A DNA stretch of 64,000 nt from QFNR01 sp043842855 (GCA_043842855.1 JBBPJF010000001.1:248001-312000); one strand, 5' to 3'. Positions 26,902-35,976 are shown, numbered from the stretch's first letter. A program made the numbers and translations. Notes: generated by a model from the sequence alone, not told the origin.

Positions 26902-27769
26902 CAGAGAACATGTGCTATCTCCTAATAGCGCTGTTCTAGGAGATTCCGTAGCCAATAAGCAACCTACCACCTCCTACATAAGACAAGCAACAAGTTAAAT
27001 CCATTCAAGCTAAATCTTTGCCAACTCCTTCTACTAGTAATCAAAGTCGCTCTATTTGTTGCTTTTACCTTAAGTATCCCCCCAGGAAATAGCTTATGCC
27101 TTTTAGGAAAAAGACTGCCATTCAATCTAAAACAAATCGCTAATAAACTTGAAATACAGAATATTGTAGGCAATAAACTATTGACCACCCTCTCCTCTCC
27201 ATAGACTTTCCCCTCTTATTAATAAATAAAATACACATCCATGGTACACAAACACTGTGCACCTTTACTCGCCTAGCCCTATTCTATTACGTAGGATGCT
27301 CTCTTCTATCACGCCTATCTATCACGCCTAGCCATTGCTTAAAAGATAATTTCAACTTCTATAAACTGGAACTTCTAAAAGCAAGAATTTCAGTCATGGC
27401 AAAGCGAAGCGTGAATCATGCGTACATAAGGGCACCTAGGTTAAAAACAGAAGGCCTCTGGGATAGCATAAGAACTGGTGGAGAATTATTAACAGTTGGC
27501 TTCTCACTAGCGGTAAGGCCCTGCCCTCCCCCAAAAGAAACAAAATTAACTAACTACCAAACAATTGGCAGAAGCCTTTAGAAGGAGACCAGAAGCCACC
27601 TAAATTTTTAACCCATCAGTTAGGCTACCGGAAGACTTTAATCAAACAGGCAAATTAAAACACCCTAGCTCCGCTTCAACACATGCTAGCAAAAGCCTGT
27701 GAGACCCCTATACTTTTTTACCTAACAGCGCCTAAGAGGACAATCTCACTACTTTCCCCAAGAAAGCTT
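26902..27769. other. Gene-free stretch of about 870 bases
   Basis: No gene was recognised on either strand. Visible structure is limited to an inverted repeat CTCCTA/TAGGAG near 26919-26942 and a perfect 13-base tandem repeat TCTATCACGCCTA twice at 27305-27330. A 61-codon frame at 27396-27581 has no family resemblance and no good ribosome site. iscA, hscB, hscA and fdx are not present here. Confidence 0.6.
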
Positions 27770-28654
27770 TTACAGTGCTGCTGGATATAGCTTAATCCGA
27801 TAGTTTTTTTTCAATCGTTGAGACTCCTGCGCAAACTCATTGCTTAACATCTCATTGCGTAATTTACCCTTAATTTTCTCGTAGCTAGGGATTTGTGCCG
27901 GTCTTTTATCTAGTACTTTGATAACTAGGTAACGGTTACCTGCAACCAAAGGGTTTTGAGTAAATTGACCCTTGCTTAGAGAATTTACTACTTGGTAATA
28001 ACTAGGAGAAACCACCTGCATATCCTTTAAATTTAAGTAGTTAGCATAAACACCAGAAGTTTTTTTCAAAGCAGGGTCTGTGGTGTACCTACTAGCGACA
28101 GCAGTAAACGGTTCATTTCTTTTTAAGGCTGCAATAGCTTGCTCAGCATTTAATTGATCTTTGGCTAAAATTTCTCCTATTTTAACCTCTTGGCTTCCTT
28201 TATAAAATTGTACTCGTTGGGTATAAGCTGACCTAATTTTTTGTTCAGAAATAGGATGCGTTTTAAGAAAATTAACCGCATAAACGTTGGCTAATAAAAC
28301 CTCACTATAAGCAGCGAAATCTCCATTAAATCCAGGCTGCTTAGCCCAGCCCTTCTGATTTGCCTGCTCTCGTGCTGTTTCTAGCTGTTGTAAATAAGCT
28401 TGACTCTTGTCCAATTGAAGTCTTTTAGCTTCCTGCACTGCTACTTTCCTAGAAACTAGTTTTTGCAAAATATCAAGCCTCAAGTTATGACTATCTTGTA
28501 TTTTACCGTTAGATGCTTTCACGATTAACTTAGCCTGAGTAGCCACTTCAGAACTATCTATCTTGGTATCCCCTACAGTAGCTACAACTTTAGCAAGTCC
28601 AATATCAGACAACAGGACCAAACTCAAACCTAATAACCAATTGGTATACTTCAT
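27770..28654 (-). CDS. PpiC-type (parvulin) peptidyl-prolyl isomerase, exported
   Basis: The 294-residue protein has an N-terminal signal sequence (hydrophobic MKYTNWLLGLSLVLLSDIGLA) and then a SurA/PrsA-like helical segment KVVATVGDTKIDSSEV. The parvulin domain covers about residues 155-255 (VKIGEILAKDQLNAEQAIAA, LVAGNRYLVIKVLDKRP). It is likely a periplasmic folding helper. It is placed downstream of yciB as in other betaproteobacteria, where bolA often lies between. The conserved parvulin core is diverged, so enzymatic activity is not certain. Confidence 0.87.
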   Translation of the reverse strand: MKYTNWLLGLSLVLLSDIGLAKVVATVGDTKIDSSEVATQAKLIVKASNGKIQDSHNLRLDILQKLVSRKVAVQEAKRLQLDKSQAYLQQLETAREQANQKGWAKQPGFNGDFAAYSEVLLANVYAVNFLKTHPISEQKIRSAYTQRVQFYKGSQEVKIGEILAKDQLNAEQAIAALKRNEPFTAVASRYTTDPALKKTSGVYANYLNLKDMQVVSPSYYQVVNSLSKGQFTQNPLVAGNRYLVIKVLDKRPAQIPSYEKIKGKLRNEMLSNEFAQESQRLKKNYRIKLYPAAL

Positions 28655-28850
28655 TTTTTTCTCCTATCCAGACTTTCTTTCCGCAATACAATCACTCTAC
28701 AAGTATAAAGCGGGAAAAGTCTTTTACAAAAAACCTCTTAAAACTGGCTGCTTCTATTGGAGAGACAAGCCGACGATGCACGTTAAAGACACCCAACACG
28801 AGAACCTCAATAGAAAGCTATGCACGGGAAGTACTAGACTTAACTGACCA

Positions 28851-29396
28851 TTATCCTTTTCTAGGGGGAGTACTCTTAAAGAAAGGATAGATATAGATTC
28901 CCTGTAGTATTAAGAAAAGGATTAAAAGGGCAGTTGTACCAAAAACCTTAAAGGTTACCCATTGACCTAAACTGAACTGATGGACTACCCACCAATTTAA
29001 CATTCCTAAGCATACAAAAAAGACTATCCACGCCCAAAGTAGATGGTTCCATATTCTAGCTGGTAGCGCTAATCCATCACCCAGCATTTTCCTTAGTAGA
29101 TTTTTTTGAAATACCCTTCCTCCTGATAATATCAATGCAAAGGTCCAATAAAGGATAGTAGGTTTTAATTGAATCCATACCTTATCTCTCAACAGAAGAG
29201 TCGCTCCCCCAAAAATCAGCACTATGAGAAAATTTACTACTTGCATTCCCTCTAAGCGTCTTAGCTGAATCCATGCTACTAACAATTGCAGCAGCCCGCC
29301 TCCTATCGCTACCTCCGTAGCTGTGTAGATGTTCTTAGTAATCGAGTACGTACCAAAAAATAGCACTAGGACCAGAAAATCTAACAAGAATTTCAT
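28851..29396 (-). CDS. yciB: Inner membrane septation protein YciB (IspZ)
   Basis: A 181-residue protein with five to six membrane helices. It begins MKFLLDFLVLVLFFGTYSIT and contains KPTILYWTFALILSGGRVFQ followed by KNLLRKMLG, the hallmark of YciB. Known YciB proteins act in envelope maintenance and cell-length control. It reads toward the PpiC-type isomerase with about 200 bases between that show no bolA gene. Confidence 0.93.
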   Translation of the reverse strand: MKFLLDFLVLVLFFGTYSITKNIYTATEVAIGGGLLQLLVAWIQLRRLEGMQVVNFLIVLIFGGATLLLRDKVWIQLKPTILYWTFALILSGGRVFQKNLLRKMLGDGLALPARIWNHLLWAWIVFFVCLGMLNWWVVHQFSLGQWVTFKVFGTTALLILFLILQGIYIYPFFKSTPPRKG

Positions 29397-29433
29397 ACTA
29401 ACCTTTATCCAATTAAGCTATCAGCTTGCTTGG

Positions 29434-30462
29434 TTAAATAAGCCTAAAGGACAAATCAAACATAGCCCTTGCAGTATTTAGCATCTGACAACTAAAACCC
29501 CACTCATTATCATACCAAGCCAACACCTTTACTAAGTCCCCTTCAATCACCTTAGTCAAGGTTTCATCAAAAATTGAAGCCTCATGCCTATGATTAAAAT
29601 CACTTGAAACTAAAGGCAGTGTGTTATATCCCAACACACCTTTCATCTCATTCTCAGAAGCCTGCTTCATAATATCATTTACTTCCTGTACGGTAGTGCT
29701 TTTCGCTGCATGGAAAGTAAGGTCTACTAGTGAAACATTCATGGTAGGCACCCTTATGGCAAAACCCTCTAGCCTGCCTTCTAATTCCGGTAATACCAAG
29801 CCCAATGCCTGAGCCGCTCCCGTCTTTGTAGGAATTAGGTTAGCGACGGCACTCCGCGCTCGTCTCAAGTCTTTATGCCGTACATCTACCAATACCTGAT
29901 CATTAGTAAACGCGTGCACAGTAGTCATCAGACCTTTAAGGATGCCTAACTCATTATGTAGTGGCTTAACCAAAGGTGCCAAACAATTAGTAGTACAAGA
30001 ACCATTTGAGACTACAACCATGTCTGAAGTAAGCACCTGGTGATTCACTCCATACACAATAGTTGCATCCACTTCCTCTCTTGCTGCAGGTGCTGAGATT
30101 AATACTTTCTTTGCACCTGCTTCTAAATGTGCTTGACACTTAGTCTTGTTAGTAAATACTCCCGTGCACTCCATTACCAAATCTACCTCTAACTCTTTCC
30201 AAGGTAATTTGGCAGGATCACGTGTACTATAGAAGGGTATTTTATCTCCATCCACCACCAAGCAATCTTCCTCATAACCTACTTTATGAGGGAAAAGACC
30301 ATGGGTAGTATCATACTGTGTAAGGTGTGCATTCGTCTGTAGCCCTCCAGAAGCATTGACAGCTACTATTTTTAGTTGTTTATTCAAGCCATTTTCATAA
30401 ACTGCTCGCAGTATCTGTCTTCCAATTCGACCATACCCATTAATTGCAATTCTCAAACTCAT
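29434..30462 (-). CDS. gapA: Glyceraldehyde-3-phosphate dehydrogenase
   Basis: Glycolytic and gluconeogenic NAD-dependent dehydrogenase of 342 residues. The nucleotide fold starts with RIAINGYGRIGRQILRAV. The catalytic cysteine is in VVSNGSCTTNCLAPLVKPL and KTGAAQALGLVLPEL is present. A central AHLTQYDTTHGLFPHKV also fits. It could be type 1 (Gap) or an Epd-like form; the full sequence favours Gap. With fbp in the same window it supports gluconeogenesis. Confidence 0.93.
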   Translation of the reverse strand: MSLRIAINGYGRIGRQILRAVYENGLNKQLKIVAVNASGGLQTNAHLTQYDTTHGLFPHKVGYEEDCLVVDGDKIPFYSTRDPAKLPWKELEVDLVMECTGVFTNKTKCQAHLEAGAKKVLISAPAAREEVDATIVYGVNHQVLTSDMVVVSNGSCTTNCLAPLVKPLHNELGILKGLMTTVHAFTNDQVLVDVRHKDLRRARSAVANLIPTKTGAAQALGLVLPELEGRLEGFAIRVPTMNVSLVDLTFHAAKSTTVQEVNDIMKQASENEMKGVLGYNTLPLVSSDFNHRHEASIFDETLTKVIEGDLVKVLAWYDNEWGFSCQMLNTARAMFDLSFRLI

Positions 30463-30588
30463 ACTTCTTCCTTTTGCTATCTCCGCCTCACAGCCAAAAA
30501 CACCTATAAAATTTACCAGACACCTGAAAACCTCACTACCATTATGATGAGATTTTAAGTGCTAATCTTAAAAATAAACTAGTTGAAC

Positions 30589-30981
30589 TCACCCTTTTAG
30601 ATAAGGTACGACAAAGTAGGCAGCCACAATAGCCCAACCAAATAACCATACAAGACTCCTAATGGGTGGTTTGTGTGCAGCATATGCCAAAATGTAAACC
30701 ACCCTGCTCACTAGAAAAGCTACTGCTAGAGCATCAATGGTATATTGGGACAATTTTCCTACTAGCTGGGAAATAATGACAGCAGTAGCAAAAAAAGGAA
30801 ACATTTCAAGGGAGTTAAGGTGAGCATTGTATAGGCGCTTCACAGTACCTGACTTATTTTCCAGAAAGATTCTTGGGTCGCGGTTCATCACTCGAAAATT
30901 TCCTGCCAGAATCTTACTAATACCTACTGGCAAGTAAGCCAGTATGAAAAAGATAAATACGCACCAATAAGCGATAGTCAT
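30589..30981 (-). CDS. MAPEG family membrane protein
   Basis: A 130-residue protein with four hydrophobic helices and the MAPEG-type region RLYNAHLNSLEMFPFFATAV, where the Asn and Glu before the second helix match the eicosanoid/glutathione-metabolism family. Bacterial members have unclear substrates; some are glutathione transferases. It is a single gene, about 120 bases upstream of gapA on the same strand. Confidence 0.85.
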   Translation of the reverse strand: MTIAYWCVFIFFILAYLPVGISKILAGNFRVMNRDPRIFLENKSGTVKRLYNAHLNSLEMFPFFATAVIISQLVGKLSQYTIDALAVAFLVSRVVYILAYAAHKPPIRSLVWLFGWAIVAAYFVVPYLKG

Positions 30982-31213
30982 TATAACCCTCCACGTAAAA
31001 TAGAAAAAAAGCTAGCCAGAGAGTATTTCCCACTAAATAACTAGATAAATGGCAGGAATAAAGAGATTATCTCAAACGTTCAGCTAGCTACCATTACCCC
31101 AATCTTCTCATTTCTACTAAACAATAGGGACATCCGGCTAAGGTTAGCAGACTACTTATCATTTGCCAACCCACTCACGTAGTTGTTGGCAAGAAGTAAC
31201 TCGCTCAATGCCA

Positions 31214-31942
31214 TCATTCATTCAAGCTTAATGTAAATACACAAGGATACTTGTGCAACGCAGGCCAAAGATCCTTATGCTGGCGCCACTCGTGCACCAG
31301 GTGACTGCAGATCACTTCTAAAGTTGGGTGCGTCAAATTAATTGCTAAATTTAACCTTAAATCTGTAGGCACAGTTTGCAATAAAAATTCAAATATTTTT
31401 TGATTCCGGTAGGGCGTTTCAATGAAAATTTGCGTTTCGTGATATTGGTATAAGTTTCTCACCATACTGGTAAGATACTTACTTCTTTGAGGCTCCTCAA
31501 TGGGTAAATAGCCGTGAAAACTAAAACGTTGGCCATTGCCACCTGAAGCCATCAATGCAAGTAAAAGACTACTGGGTCCTACCATAGGAATCACCTTAAA
31601 GCCTACCTGATAGGCCAAACGCACTATCTTAGCTCCAGGATCAGCAATTGCAGGACAACCTGCTTCGCTCATCAATCCTATCCGTTGTCCCTTTAACATA
31701 AACTCCAAAAAGAAATCTAATGGTAACTTTCTATTGGTATCCAATTCCATCATTTTTACCTGTGAGATAGGCGAAAATATTTCGAATAGCTTAAGGTGCC
31801 TCCTAGCTGTCTTAGCCCTTTCTACTATGAAATATTGTAGTTGTCTGACGATATCGAGATCTTTTGGTAACAAACATGGCCCTACTCCCTCACTTATAGG
31901 AGTTGGAATCAAGTATAAAGTCTTCGCTTCTATTTTATTCAT
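31214..31942 (-). CDS. SAM-dependent methyltransferase, RsmI-like paralogue
   Basis: A 242-residue tetrapyrrole-methylase-fold protein similar to RsmI. It has LYLIPTPISEGV in place of the RsmI VGTPIGNLGD, then GLMSEAGCPAIADPGAKIV, MVGPSSLLLALMASG and FHGYLPIE. This shorter paralogue next to maf is typical of betaproteobacteria, while true RsmI is encoded separately at 43.4 kb. Its target is unknown. It overlaps maf by four bases. Confidence 0.88.
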   Translation of the reverse strand: MNKIEAKTLYLIPTPISEGVGPCLLPKDLDIVRQLQYFIVERAKTARRHLKLFEIFSPISQVKMMELDTNRKLPLDFFLEFMLKGQRIGLMSEAGCPAIADPGAKIVRLAYQVGFKVIPMVGPSSLLLALMASGGNGQRFSFHGYLPIEEPQRSKYLTSMVRNLYQYHETQIFIETPYRNQKIFEFLLQTVPTDLRLNLAINLTHPTLEVICSHLVHEWRQHKDLWPALHKYPCVFTLSLNE

Positions 31943-32517
31943 AGCAAAGGTATGCCCTCTTTCATTAAAACTTCTACTACAAAATACATCGGTAAACCTA
32001 TGACAGCAGTAGGATCCGAAGCATGCATTTCTTTCACTAATAACATACCTAATCCTTCGCTCTTTATACCCCCAGCACAGTAAAGTGCTTCTGGTTCTTT
32101 ATCCAAGTAAACTTCAAGCTGTTCTGGCTTCAGCTTCCTTAATCTGACCCATGTTTCCTCTACGTGCTGGTAACTCCTACCTGTCTGCGTATTCAAAAAA
32201 TAGGCCCCAGAAAAAATTTTTAAGTGCTTACCATTAATCTTTTTTAGAAGAGCTAAACCTCGCTCACGTAAAAGTGGTTTACCCAGAATCAAGTGCTCAC
32301 ATGCAATTACTTGGTCAGAAGCAATAATTAAGGCATTAGAGTAGTCCCCTTGGACAGCCTTGGCTTTCTCCTTGGAAAGTCGAGCTGCCATCTCACAGGC
32401 TAACTCTTGTGGCAATCTCCTCTCATCAATATTAGGAGCACGTGCGATAAAATCTAGCCCTATCTGTTGCAACTGCCACTTTCGAGATAAAGAGCTAGAA
32501 GCTAGTATTATTTTCAC
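31939..32517 (-). CDS. Maf-like nucleotide pyrophosphatase (YceF subfamily)
   Basis: House-cleaning pyrophosphatase for modified or excess nucleoside triphosphates; YceF-type members act on m7GTP. The 192-residue protein starts IILASSSLSRKWQLQQIGLDF and contains LIIASDQVIACEHLILGKP and AGGIKSEGLGMLL, with a typical SDPTAVIGLPM end. It is the first gene of the maf-methylase pair and is divergent from rpmF. Confidence 0.92.
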   Translation of the reverse strand: MKIILASSSLSRKWQLQQIGLDFIARAPNIDERRLPQELACEMAARLSKEKAKAVQGDYSNALIIASDQVIACEHLILGKPLLRERGLALLKKINGKHLKIFSGAYFLNTQTGRSYQHVEETWVRLRKLKPEQLEVYLDKEPEALYCAGGIKSEGLGMLLVKEMHASDPTAVIGLPMYFVVEVLMKEGIPLL

Positions 32518-32910
32518 AAAATTCCTTTTAGAAGTAGAATTGCCCTAGCTGTCCCCTATCCTGCCAGGACGATTGACACTGAAAGCTGTTCATCATATCA
32601 TGAGGCTGCCTGCTCTGGGAGCTGCTGGTCATGGTCTTGTATCGACTTTAAGTGTGGGTTCTTGTGGAGGCACCTACGTGTGAAATGAGAGCGGAGCTTG
32701 AGAGGGCTGTTTTGGCTAGGTGTAGACACTGTTGGGAGCTGTGGCTGTGCTTGGCTTTGTTTTAAGATCCTGTTCGTAGGTGTGCTTTTACACTGCTAGG
32801 GCCTTTTTTGGGGGTATCTTATCCCTCTTATTAGAAATTATAGGTTACTTTGGGAGCAAGTTTTTGTGGCTATTACTGGTTCCCGGAAAACGTTGTTTAA
32901 GGAGTTCTAA
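32518..32910. other. Intergenic region where yceD would be expected
   Basis: These 393 bases separate divergent maf and rpmF. In relatives a yceD (DUF177) gene precedes rpmF. No open frame of that size exists, but the plus strand is unusually G- and T-rich at 32600-32830. One frame near 32680-32735 gives RCRHCWE, reminiscent of the CQRCLE motif of YceD. The evidence for a decayed yceD is weak. The rpmF promoter and a GGAG ribosome site lie at the right end. Confidence 0.35.
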
Positions 32911-33087
32911 ATGGCTGTTCAACAAAATAAAAAGTCCCCTTCTAAGAGGGGCATGCATCGTTCACATGATGCCTTGAAAATACCCGGACTCAGTAGGGAT
33001 AAAAATACTGGAGAGGTTCATTTGTCCCATCATATTTCTCCCAAAGGAATGTACAGGGGAAAAAAGGTTGTCAATAAGGAAGGGTAA
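32911..33087 (+). CDS. rpmF: 50S ribosomal protein L32
   Basis: A 58-residue basic protein reading MAVQQNKKSPSKRGMHRSHD, with HLSHHISPKGMYRGKKVV near the end. It matches betaproteobacterial L32 closely and, like those, has no zinc cysteines. GGAG is four bases before the ATG. It lies directly upstream of plsX, the widespread rpmF-plsX link between ribosome and lipid synthesis. Confidence 0.95.
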   Translation: MAVQQNKKSPSKRGMHRSHDALKIPGLSRDKNTGEVHLSHHISPKGMYRGKKVVNKEG

Positions 33088-33114
33088 CGCCTTGCCCTGG
33101 TACGATTAACTGTC

Positions 33115-33159
33115 GACCTGAGTAGCTTGCGACATAGTTTATTTATTAGGTCTTTTTTT
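33115..33159 (+). terminator. Hairpin with T7 tract between rpmF and plsX
   Basis: GACCTGA at 33115-33121 can pair with TTAGGTC at 33146-33152 (one G-U pair) across a 24-base loop, followed directly by seven T. The long loop makes it weaker than a typical terminator. It could reduce read-through from rpmF into plsX, or act as partial attenuation. Confidence 0.45.
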
Positions 33160-33199
33160 CCTCGTGCGCTTGTATTAAACCTTTAAAACTAGTTCATTT

Positions 33200-34228
33200 A
33201 TGGTTACATTATCAATTGATGCAATGGGCGGGGATGCAGGCCTGGATGTTACTCTGCCTGGCTCTAAGTTGTTTCTTCAGGATGTGTCTGATGTAGATTT
33301 AATTTTGGTAGGCGATAAAACTCAGATTCAGGCAAAGTTGAATCAGTACCAGCTACCTTCTAACAGGATAACCGTTCGGCATGCTGCTGAGGTTATCTCC
33401 ATGGCTGAAAATCCTCTTAGTGCTCTAAAAAATAAGAAGAATTCTTCCATGCGTCTGGCTGTGGAATTGGTTAAAGAAGGCCAAGCACATGCCGCCGTCT
33501 CTGCGGGTAATACCGGTGCATTGATTGCTATTTCTAAGTTTGTTCTCAAAACTCTTCCAGGGATCAGTCGTCCTGCTCTTGCTAAATTCTTACCTGGTTT
33601 TAAAAACAGGAAGGTTTGTGCGCTAGACCTCGGGGCTAATATTGACTGTTCTGCTGAGCATTTGCTGCAATTTGCTATTTTAGCTTCGGAGCTATGTAAA
33701 TCCGTGAAAGCGGTTAACCCTCACCCAAGAGTCGGTTTAATGAATATAGGGAGTGAAGAAGGTAAGGGTAATGAGGTTGCAAAGCAAGCATTTAAATTGT
33801 TTTCTAAAACAGAGTTGAATTTTGTCGGTAATGTAGAGGGTAATGACTTATTCAGCAATAAAGTTGATATTATCGTCTGTGATGGATTTGTTGGGAACAT
33901 CATGCTGAAGACTATGGAGGGATCTATGCGCTTTGTAACTAGTATGCTAAAAAATGAATTTGAGAAAAATACTTTCTCAAGGCTAGTTGCCCTCGCAGCT
34001 ACTCCGGTGTTCAAACAACTAAAACAGGAATTGGATCCAAGGTATTTTAATGGAGCTAATATATTAGGCCTTAATGGTATTGTGGTTAAAAGTCATGGCG
34101 GTACAGATGCACTTGGTTTTTCTTTTGCTCTTAAAGAAGCCTGTCAAGAAGCACGCACCTTAAAAATTGATACTCTTAAATCCGTTATTTCGGAACAACT
34201 AGCGAAAATCGATTGCTCATCCATTTAG
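33200..34228 (+). CDS. plsX: Phosphate acyltransferase PlsX
   Basis: Makes acyl phosphate from acyl-ACP as the donor for PlsY in phospholipid synthesis. The 342-residue protein begins VTLSIDAMGGDAGLDVTLPG and contains RLAVELVKEGQAHAAVSAGNTG-type core, IVCDGFVGNIMLKTMEG and SHGGTDALGF. fabH, which commonly follows in betaproteobacteria, is replaced by a small DUF721-like gene. Together with accD, pssA and psd the window covers several steps of phospholipid supply. Confidence 0.95.
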   Translation: MVTLSIDAMGGDAGLDVTLPGSKLFLQDVSDVDLILVGDKTQIQAKLNQYQLPSNRITVRHAAEVISMAENPLSALKNKKNSSMRLAVELVKEGQAHAAVSAGNTGALIAISKFVLKTLPGISRPALAKFLPGFKNRKVCALDLGANIDCSAEHLLQFAILASELCKSVKAVNPHPRVGLMNIGSEEGKGNEVAKQAFKLFSKTELNFVGNVEGNDLFSNKVDIIVCDGFVGNIMLKTMEGSMRFVTSMLKNEFEKNTFSRLVALAATPVFKQLKQELDPRYFNGANILGLNGIVVKSHGGTDALGFSFALKEACQEARTLKIDTLKSVISEQLAKIDCSSI

Positions 34229-34230
34229 AA

Positions 34231-34509
34231 ATGGGCCTATTTTCGTACATAAAAAAAAATACCACTTTACTGGAGTTATTTGAAGAACAGAAAGTTTGTG
34301 AGTCAGCTACGCAAGTTATCCGGCCGTTCATTCCTGAGCCCTACCGAAATCAAGTTCGAGTAGTTCGGTTGCGCAATCGAAAGCTCCTTATTTTTGCCAA
34401 CTCTGGCTCAGTAGCTAATCATATTAAGTTTCATCAAAGTGAGATTCTAGCTAGTTTAGCTAACTGGGAAATTTCTCAGTTGGAAGTCAAAGTATATGTT
34501 AAATACTAA
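34231..34509 (+). CDS. DUF721 (DciA-like) small protein
   Basis: A 92-residue protein with an N-terminal helix, EPYRNQVRVVRLRNRKLLIFA then NSGSVANHIKFHQSEIL, resembling the core of DUF721 proteins. In many bacteria without DnaC these are DciA, the loader of the DnaB helicase. The ATG at 34231 is two bases after the plsX stop; the in-frame upstream start is a TTG inside plsX. DUF721 genes of betaproteobacteria are usually near lpxC or secA, so the place is unusual. The homology is moderate. Confidence 0.6.
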   Translation: MGLFSYIKKNTTLLELFEEQKVCESATQVIRPFIPEPYRNQVRVVRLRNRKLLIFANSGSVANHIKFHQSEILASLANWEISQLEVKVYVKY

Positions 34510-34810
34510 CCCTTCTCTCACCATAAATATTAATCTTAAAGTTTATAATGTTTCTGCTTGGGCCAGGCATAAGAATCTATCAATACATAGTGGAGGGGTG
34601 CAGAAAAACTTAGAAGGTTCGTTTTTCATGTCCCTTCCATCATCCATTTAAACTAAAAGCAACATCATATTGTCAGTATTTAGTACCTAGTCAAATACTA
34701 CCAATTTTTTTAAGCTAGTTATTAATGACTGTGGAAATAGTTCTATTTGCCATGGTAGGAATGCTAAAATCGAGCCCTCTGTATGAAACACAATTAGAAG
34801 GACCTTTTTT
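34510..34810. other. Intergenic region before the Cys/Met enzyme gene
   Basis: About 300 AT-rich bases without ORF or RNA gene. It must contain the promoter for the downstream PLP enzyme, and an AGAAGGA ribosome site occurs near its right end. I saw no S-adenosylmethionine riboswitch structure or Met-box repeats. Confidence 0.5.
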
Positions 34811-35965
34811 ATGAGTAGGAAAAAACTAAATACCACCGTCATTCATTCTTCCTATGTGCCGGAAGAGCATAATCAAGCTGTCATGCCTCCTATCTATCAA
34901 AACAGTATGTTTAAACTACAGGAAATCGGCGGAAAGCCAGCCTACGATTATTCTCGACTAGGCAATCCTACTCGCGATATTTTAGAAAAAACCGTAGCTG
35001 AATTAGAGGGAGGGTGCTCTGCCTTTGCGTTTGGAAGTGGCGTTGCTGCTATCGATGCCATTTGGAGAAGTGTTTTAAAGCCAGGGGGAACTATCTTAGC
35101 AGTGGCTGATATTTATGGAGGCAGTTACGAGCTACTTACTCAAGTCTACCAGCCTTGGGGCGTTGAAGTCATTTTTGTTGACATGACCCAACCTGACCGC
35201 TTAATTCCCTTAATCAAGCAGAAAGCTGTACAGCTAATTTGGCTTGAAAGTCCAAGTAACCCTCTTTTAAAACTAATTGACATTAAGCAAATCACTAGCT
35301 TAGCTCAAACTTATCAAATTCCTGTCGGTATTGACAACACTTTTGCTACCCCCTATCTACAACAACCTTTTACTTTTGGAGTTGACTTTATAGCTCACTC
35401 TGCTACTAAATACTTATGCGGGCACTCTGATGTAGTGCTGGGTATTGCCGTGGTTAGGGAACCTAAATACGCTACTAAATTGAAAGTCCTACAAAAGAGT
35501 ACTGGAGGGATTGCTGGTCCCGTTGATTGCTCTCTAGTTTTAAGAGGGATTAAAACCTTAGCAGTGCGCATGAAACAGCACCAGATAAATGCCAGTATTA
35601 TTGCTGAACGTTTACTGACACACCCTCAAATTAGCGAGGTTTATTACCCTGGTTTGTCACATCATCCCCAGCACGATCTAGCTAAGAAACAAATGTCAGG
35701 CTTTGGGGGTATTGTTTCTTTTCGTTTAAAAAACGATACTCAAGAAGCTGCTAACAAGCTAGTTAAAAAATTAAAATTATTCCAGTTGTCTTTTAGTTTA
35801 GGTGGAGTAGAAAGCCTAATTAACCACTCCTTCACACAGTCTCATAGTAATATGAATGCTCTAGTTAAAAAACAATTAGGCATTACAGAGGGCTTACTAA
35901 GGCTTTCTATCGGTATTGAAGATGTAGAAGACATATGGCAAGATCTAGAACAGGCCTTGTCTTAG
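34811..35965 (+). CDS. Cys/Met metabolism PLP enzyme (cystathionine gamma-synthase or beta/gamma-lyase)
   Basis: A 384-residue PLP enzyme of the Cys/Met family. It contains YDYSRLGNPTRDILEKTVAE, FGSGVAAIDAI, and the PLP lysine in IAHSATKYLCGHSDVVLG, with SLGGVESLINHSFTQSH near the end. These motifs are shared by MetB, MetC and MccB, and no residue I can see separates them. It is followed by a metallo-hydrolase gene 11 bases downstream. It may be a link between methionine and cysteine metabolism. Confidence 0.87.
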   Translation: MSRKKLNTTVIHSSYVPEEHNQAVMPPIYQNSMFKLQEIGGKPAYDYSRLGNPTRDILEKTVAELEGGCSAFAFGSGVAAIDAIWRSVLKPGGTILAVADIYGGSYELLTQVYQPWGVEVIFVDMTQPDRLIPLIKQKAVQLIWLESPSNPLLKLIDIKQITSLAQTYQIPVGIDNTFATPYLQQPFTFGVDFIAHSATKYLCGHSDVVLGIAVVREPKYATKLKVLQKSTGGIAGPVDCSLVLRGIKTLAVRMKQHQINASIIAERLLTHPQISEVYYPGLSHHPQHDLAKKQMSGFGGIVSFRLKNDTQEAANKLVKKLKLFQLSFSLGGVESLINHSFTQSHSNMNALVKKQLGITEGLLRLSIGIEDVEDIWQDLEQALS

Positions 35966-35976
35966 GAATCCACCTG

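Noticed and set aside
27396..27581. 61-codon frame in the desert after the isc remnant
   Set aside because: No good ribosome site, no recognisable domain, and composition typical of chance ORFs.
28655..28850. Possible bolA between yciB and the PpiC-type isomerase
   Set aside because: Only 196 bases are available, and no frame shows the BolA helix-turn-helix or its conserved residues.
31163..31192. Perfect 8-base-pair inverted repeat TTGCCAAC/GTTGGCAA after the RsmI-like gene
   Set aside because: It has a 14-base loop and no T run on the minus strand, so I could not support a terminator.
32780..32977. 65-codon hydrophobic frame before rpmF
   Set aside because: It overlaps rpmF in another frame and its hydrophobicity follows from the G/T-rich composition.
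34510..34810. SAM riboswitch upstream of the Cys/Met enzyme gene
   Set aside because: No SAM-I, SAM-II or SAH core sequences were visible.
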